Assembly (NCBI GenBank): GCA_001051155.2
Contig: JYIP02000004.1
Coordinates: forward strand, 1,489,576-1,553,575
Direction of reading: 5' to 3'
From: Chrysoporthe austroafricana
Taxonomy: Eukaryota > Ascomycota > Sordariomycetes > Diaporthales > Cryphonectriaceae
DNA: 64,000 nucleotides
The notes beneath the pieces were generated by a model. That model was not told where the DNA came from and ran no database searches. It saw nothing but the letters and a program-made list of their open reading frames with translations. The position numbers and the translations under genes are program-made. Every line of letters begins with the position of its first letter. The stretch's first letter is position 1. This document shows, one piece after another, positions 60,263 through 64,000 of the stretch.

Positions 60263-60730
60263 GGATCCAGAATCCAAAAATTGGACGTAAGACTTCTCTT
60301 TTATTATCTATTAGCCTAGCATAGCCCCGGCATTAAGTCGGATATTCCAGAAAGACAATTCTATAAACATAATCCTTAATAGTCCGTATAACCAAAATCT
60401 CCAAATGGGATATTTCAACCTTATTATGCTCGTTATAAAAGGCGTTAGCATCGCTAAAGTACTGCTTTATATCTTATCGCTCGTAAAGAGGCGGAAATAT
60501 AACAAATAGGATAATAGCTGCAGCTATAGCCTTTACAGTAATAAAACGCATAAAGTTAATTTGATCTGGAAATTGGATGCGAATATTCAATTTTTATAGG
60601 TTTTGGCATATTTAAAAGCCTTATGCAATATCAAGATAGGGAAGGGGAAAGGCGAAGCGAAACTGCAAAGCATCTTACGAGTAGGTCGCTCTTATCATTT
60701 GGCCAGGATTTTATCTAATTTTCTGAAAAG
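60263..60730. other. Gap with no recognised gene
   Basis: No coherent through-stop frame, repeat or RNA gene was found between the two neighbouring decayed frames. Confidence 0.35.
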
Positions 60731-61162
60731 GCACTCTTAATAATATAGGTATTATATCCGACAAATTTCGAGCCCAAAGTCTATATTCCCGATAAAGCCG
60801 GCTGAATAGAGAAGGAAATCAGTAAACAGGAATGGCCAAGCTTACTTTCCGGAACGGTTATAACCGAAACGAAAAATATTGCAAAAGAAGCTATAATATT
60901 AAGTAAGCCTTTTACTTAAAAGGTAATTAAGGATATACCCGACTAACTAATTCCAGCATGCAGCAATAGCCTATTTGCTTGCTAGACAAAAGAGATTATT
61001 AGCAAAAATGGAACTATTGCCGTACGAAAGCTTGAGTTTAAGCCTTCAAAATACATATCAATAATAAAGTTGCGTAAGCGGCAATTGCGAAACGTGGAAT
61101 TTGGTATCGACTTTGGAAAACAGTCTAAATTAGAAAAAGGGAATTCGAAAACTGAATTTTGA
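60731..61162 (+). pseudogene. Decayed 144-codon frame, unknown basic protein
   Basis: A + frame from 60,731 to TGA 61,160-61,162 with five internal stops (mostly TAA/TAG, one TGA). It reads NFEPKVYIPDKAG, EKEISKQEWPSLLSGTVIT, SKNGTIAVRKLEFKPSKY and IIKLRKRQLRNVEFGIDFG. Charged and ordered text persists in this frame only. No family is recognised. Confidence 0.4.
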
Positions 61163-61426
61163 AAACCATTATCTAAAATGTACGCACAAATATAATGCTA
61201 GTTAGAATATAAAATACGCATCTCATATTATTCATTTGATATAAAATGCTCGTTTTACGGCATAATAAGCGCCTGTTTTAGCTATATAAATCCTTTTTTT
61301 CGGAATTATAGCTCCAAGTATTACCGCTCTAAGCATTACCGCTCTAAGCTCTAGCACTCCCGCTACCTACCCTCTCGTAGCCTACCCCGCTGCCGCTAGC
61401 TTCCCCGATATCGATATCCATAACCC
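61163..61426. other. Gap, ending in a short C/T-rich segment
   Basis: AT-rich DNA, then at 61,320-61,420 a less mutated C/T-rich stretch with GCTCTAAGCATTACC-like duplication at 61,327-61,350. It could be a former promoter of the frame at 61,427. Confidence 0.35.
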
Positions 61427-61714
61427 TTGCTCTCCCAAAAATATATAGCGAGCCCAGATCGGGAAGCATTACCGATATTATATTTGCGCATTTGGCGCAA
61501 ACCTTGCTCCTTTACAAGCCGATTATTACAAACTCATTATTATACGAGGAAATGCTATAAGGTTTCGGTACGGTATATTATAATTATAGAAGAATTTGAG
61601 GACGATATAAGTAAGGAAGCAAAGCTGAAGCAAGCAGTCCGTAAACAAAATCTTAAAATATTAAAGCGAGTTCTATATCAAAAAAGGATTCGGTTCTTAT
61701 TACTAAAGGTCTAG
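61427..61714 (+). pseudogene. Open 95-codon frame, unknown, possibly a gene remnant
   Basis: Uninterrupted from 61,427 (TTG; no ATG) to TAG 61,712. It reads PILYLRIWRKPCSFTSRLL, VSVRYIIIIEEFEDD, then a basic helix (KLKQAVRKQNLKILKRVLYQ). Good charge balance suggests former coding. After the stop the frame continues coherently for about 30 codons before degenerating. No family. Confidence 0.35.
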
Positions 61715-62142
61715 ATATTTCTATAGATTAAAGAAGAATATATATTATTTCGGCAGTATTTAAGCGCCGAGAATATTTATAGACAAAGGTAAATACCTAT
61801 CGCTTAAATTAAGCCAATAATATTGCTTTTATTATTAGCATCCTTTATACCTTGCAATACATTTTCCAAATAGCAATAGCGCTTCCTGAACCAATAAATG
61901 CAAGTATAAGCCCGGCATGCGCTGCTAGGAAAGCCGAAATGCCTTTCCAGCTTGCCTTAAGCATTTTCTGAAAAATATAAAAGCCTATCCTGTTCCCAGA
62001 TTTCCAATACTTAAACTCAAACTCTCTAGAGTCTTTTCAAAATCTAACTATTTACCGATTCTACGACCGACTCTATTATTCATTTAATTACTCTGCAATT
62101 TGCTTCAAGTTTCTATACAAAATACTACCCCGCAATATAATA
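61715..62142. other. Gap between two short frames
   Basis: Through-stop translation gives mixed signals on both strands. No repeat and no RNA gene are seen. Confidence 0.35.
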
Positions 62143-62364
62143 ATGGACTCTTATGCTATTAATAAGTCTTGGAAAAGGAAAAGCCGAATACTAATAAAGA
62201 AAGGAAATGAGATCCGACAAAAGTATTTCGTACGAGTTGCTATACTTATCGAACGAGATAGCGAGCTTCTGGTCTATAAGTTATACGCTAATTTCTTTCT
62301 GGGATTTCTCCCAATTACTCTTTCTGCGATACTTATACTTGATAATTTCATTACTATCGCTTAG
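62143..62364 (+). CDS. Small intact ORF, possibly MADS-box-like (73 residues)
   Basis: ATG to stop with no interruption, in a neighbourhood where other frames are broken. The N-terminal half (SWKRKSRILIKKGNEIRQKY, then VRVAILIERDSELLVYKLY) has the layout of a MADS-box: a basic helix of RKR..LIKK..E followed by a hydrophobic strand pair. Small fungal MADS-like proteins of about this size exist. The C-terminal half is hydrophobic (FFLGFLPITLSAILIL) and does not fit well. The similarity is by eye only, and expression is unknown. It may be a surviving fragment. Confidence 0.3.
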   Translation: MDSYAINKSWKRKSRILIKKGNEIRQKYFVRVAILIERDSELLVYKLYANFFLGFLPITLSAILILDNFITIA

Positions 62365-62412
62365 CAGAAGCAATAAAATCCAAGCGAAATTTCAAATAAA
62401 GAGATCCTAGCA

Positions 62413-64000
62413 TTAGTAACTCATAACCCTGCCCAATAAATAAGGCGTATATATAGCGATATCCTCGATAAGAATATCCTGGGGCATTCGATATCGGCAA
62501 ATACAATTAAGGAAGGGAATACGAAAGTAAACCCAGGAAAACCCAGAAGAATGCTTCTTCCTAAAAAGGCTATAGCGGTAATTGCGCTAATAACCCAGGG
62601 TTATTTCAATATTAAATAAGCGTACGCTTAAAGAAGTGCATTCTAGAGGATTATATTAAGTAGATAGCTTTATCTGACAGAACTAGACTTTTATTTTATC
62701 TAATTTCTCTTTTATTTCCAATACTTGCAATAAATTATAAATAATCCTGTAATCTGCTCGTTAAAGAGATTCTAGCATGCAAAAGCAATTGCTCAAGTTC
62801 CAGTAATGCATAGCTCGCAAAGTTGGCCTAATCCCAAACCTTATTTCATTTCGGGCAGATTTCAAATAGATTTGAAATTCTTGTAAGAATGCCCGGCCAG
62901 TCCGTAGCTTGGCTCAAGTTCCCGGTATGCTGAAATATGCAATGCGTTCTGAATTATCGTTACGAAATCCGATACAGAAATTATTCCTATAAATCGTTCT
63001 AAACACTTCCGCTAAATATAATTCAGAGCGAAAGCGATATTTAATAGCGAAAGTGACAATTCTGAACAAGTCGTTAAGCATTTCTAACAGTTCGAAGTAA
63101 AAGAGCGATACCAAAACTTGAAATTTAACTTTTCTCGTATTCCAGTTCGAAAGGCACTTTAGGCGGAAATCGATCGAATATCCGGGCCAGAAGCGTTATA
63201 TCTCGGCCTGTATACTACAAGACAGTTAGGAAAAGACTCCCTTTTATAAAGCAGAGATTTACTTGTTAGTAACTATTCGTATCTTGTTGCTTTTCAATTT
63301 ATCGGCTCTGAATTCAAGGCTACGACCAAATTTGAAAAAGCCTTTGCCAATCTTGACTAATAAGATTTTCGGTAAATGATAAGTACAATCATCTACCGTC
63401 GCATGCTTACAGAATATCATTACCGCGAAAAATATACTAATGCTATTTCCGATAACGATATCGAATAGGTCGGGCAAAGGGCATTACAGCTTATTACCCA
63501 ATATCTTTAAAGCCTTAGCTATCTTTCTCTTATCCTCAATTTAACCGTCCAATACGAGGATATATATGCCAGCTAATCGAAGCTTTACCCTTAGCAAAGT
63601 GCTATTCATTTTCCCGCAAAAAAGGCAAGCGAGTAGCTGGAAATCAGTACTACTTTCGTAATAGCTATATAATTGAATGCATTCCTCGCAAATTCGGTAT
63701 CCGCAAAGAAGGGTAAAGCGTAAAGGTTATAAAAGGCATGCAAGATATAATAAACTGAAAGCCTGGCCTGTACGGCCGACCTCGGCTATAACTCGTTAAT
63801 ATATCGCTATAAGCTGCGTATATACTTTGCTCGCTAGCGAGTTATACTCGTTTCGGATACGTATAGCAATTTGTTGCCCAGCAATAACCGTTTGATTGCT
63901 ATATAGTTCGTCGAAAATATTATCGGACGGGAAACCTTTTTCATATTAGTATCCAGATAGCAATCTTCTGGTTATTACTTACTCTCTATTCTGGCAAGAT
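62413..64000 (-). pseudogene. Patatin-like phospholipase, RIP-disabled, continues past the window end
   Basis: One minus frame can be followed from the window end to TAA 62,413-62,415, about 529 codons, with scattered TAA/TAG stops and one TGA (62,914), all one transition from Gln or Trp. Order: a helical part (NQTVIAGQQIAIRIRNEY), a Cys cluster (LLCGYRICEECIQLY, then LLACLFCGK), the patatin start region (LRLAGIYILVLDG, where LSLDGGG is usual), CPLPDLFDIVIGNSIS (the lipase Gly-x-Ser-x-Gly nucleophile elbow, with its second Gly lost) and DDCTYHLPKILL. A long C-terminal part follows (SLFYFELLEM, FRTIYRNNF, FSIPGT, LRTGRAFLQEFQIYLKS). Fungal patatins with this Cys cluster hydrolyse membrane lipids, and some sit in incompatibility pathways. 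The family call is good; the gene is dead. Confidence 0.7.

Noticed and set aside
1..64000. CRISPR arrays, bacterial operons, rRNA genes
   Set aside because: No regularly spaced short repeats with unique spacers, no Shine-Dalgarno-led gene strings and no rRNA-like conserved blocks were seen; the intron structure is eukaryotic.

Overview
The window reads as a chromosome segment of a filamentous ascomycete (Pezizomycotina, probably Sordariomycetes). The grounds are short GT..AG introns of about 55-80 bp, fungal gene families (Stm1, sideroflexin, LAMMER kinase, long-form tRNase Z), CT-rich promoters, and a block of transposons mutated in the style of RIP (repeat-induced point mutation). I cannot name the species from the sequence.

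Layout. (1) About 1-24,650 is GC-balanced, gene-bearing DNA. It holds an Stm1/SERBP1-type ribosome-associated protein (+), an MFS transporter (-) divergent from a sideroflexin (+), a LAMMER/CLK dual-specificity kinase (+), a 707-residue protein I do not recognise (+), and the nuclear/mitochondrial tRNA 3'-end nuclease tRNase Z (-). A gene-poor, GC-rich 4.8-kb interval lies between sideroflexin and the kinase. (2) About 25,450-49,765 is extremely AT-rich and has no intact gene. By translating through stop codons it can be read as decayed LTR retrotransposons: a Copia-type element on + (gag-like reading at about 25.9-27.1 kb, protease/integrase/RT/RNase H at 37.8-41.7 kb), and two copies of one Gypsy chromovirus facing away from each other, with 204-205 bp LTRs at 27,125-27,328, 37,574-37,778 and 43,070-43,274. 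The Gypsy copies form inverted arms of about 6.8 kb (30,918-37,778 and 43,070-49,763) around the Copia pol. (3) About 49,765-64,000 is moderately AT-rich. It behaves as a gene graveyard: several long single frames are interrupted only by TAA/TAG/TGA codons of the kind RIP makes from CAA, CAG or TGG. Recognisable are an ankyrin-repeat protein and a patatin-like phospholipase. Others are unidentified, including an Asn-rich protein and one with a signal-peptide-like start. Several tandem repeats keep open frames.

How the parts work together. The left-hand genes are unlinked housekeeping functions (translation, mitochondrial transport, RNA processing, signalling) with no cluster logic. The centre and right record transposon invasion followed by RIP. 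The most unusual items are the exact LTR-bounded inverted Gypsy pair around Copia, a short inverted repeat straddling the RIP boundary with one clean and one mutated arm, surviving CpA sites concentrated in GCA context, and the cluster of RIP-disabled ORFs next to repeats that remain open. I did not find a clear new defence or biosynthetic system.
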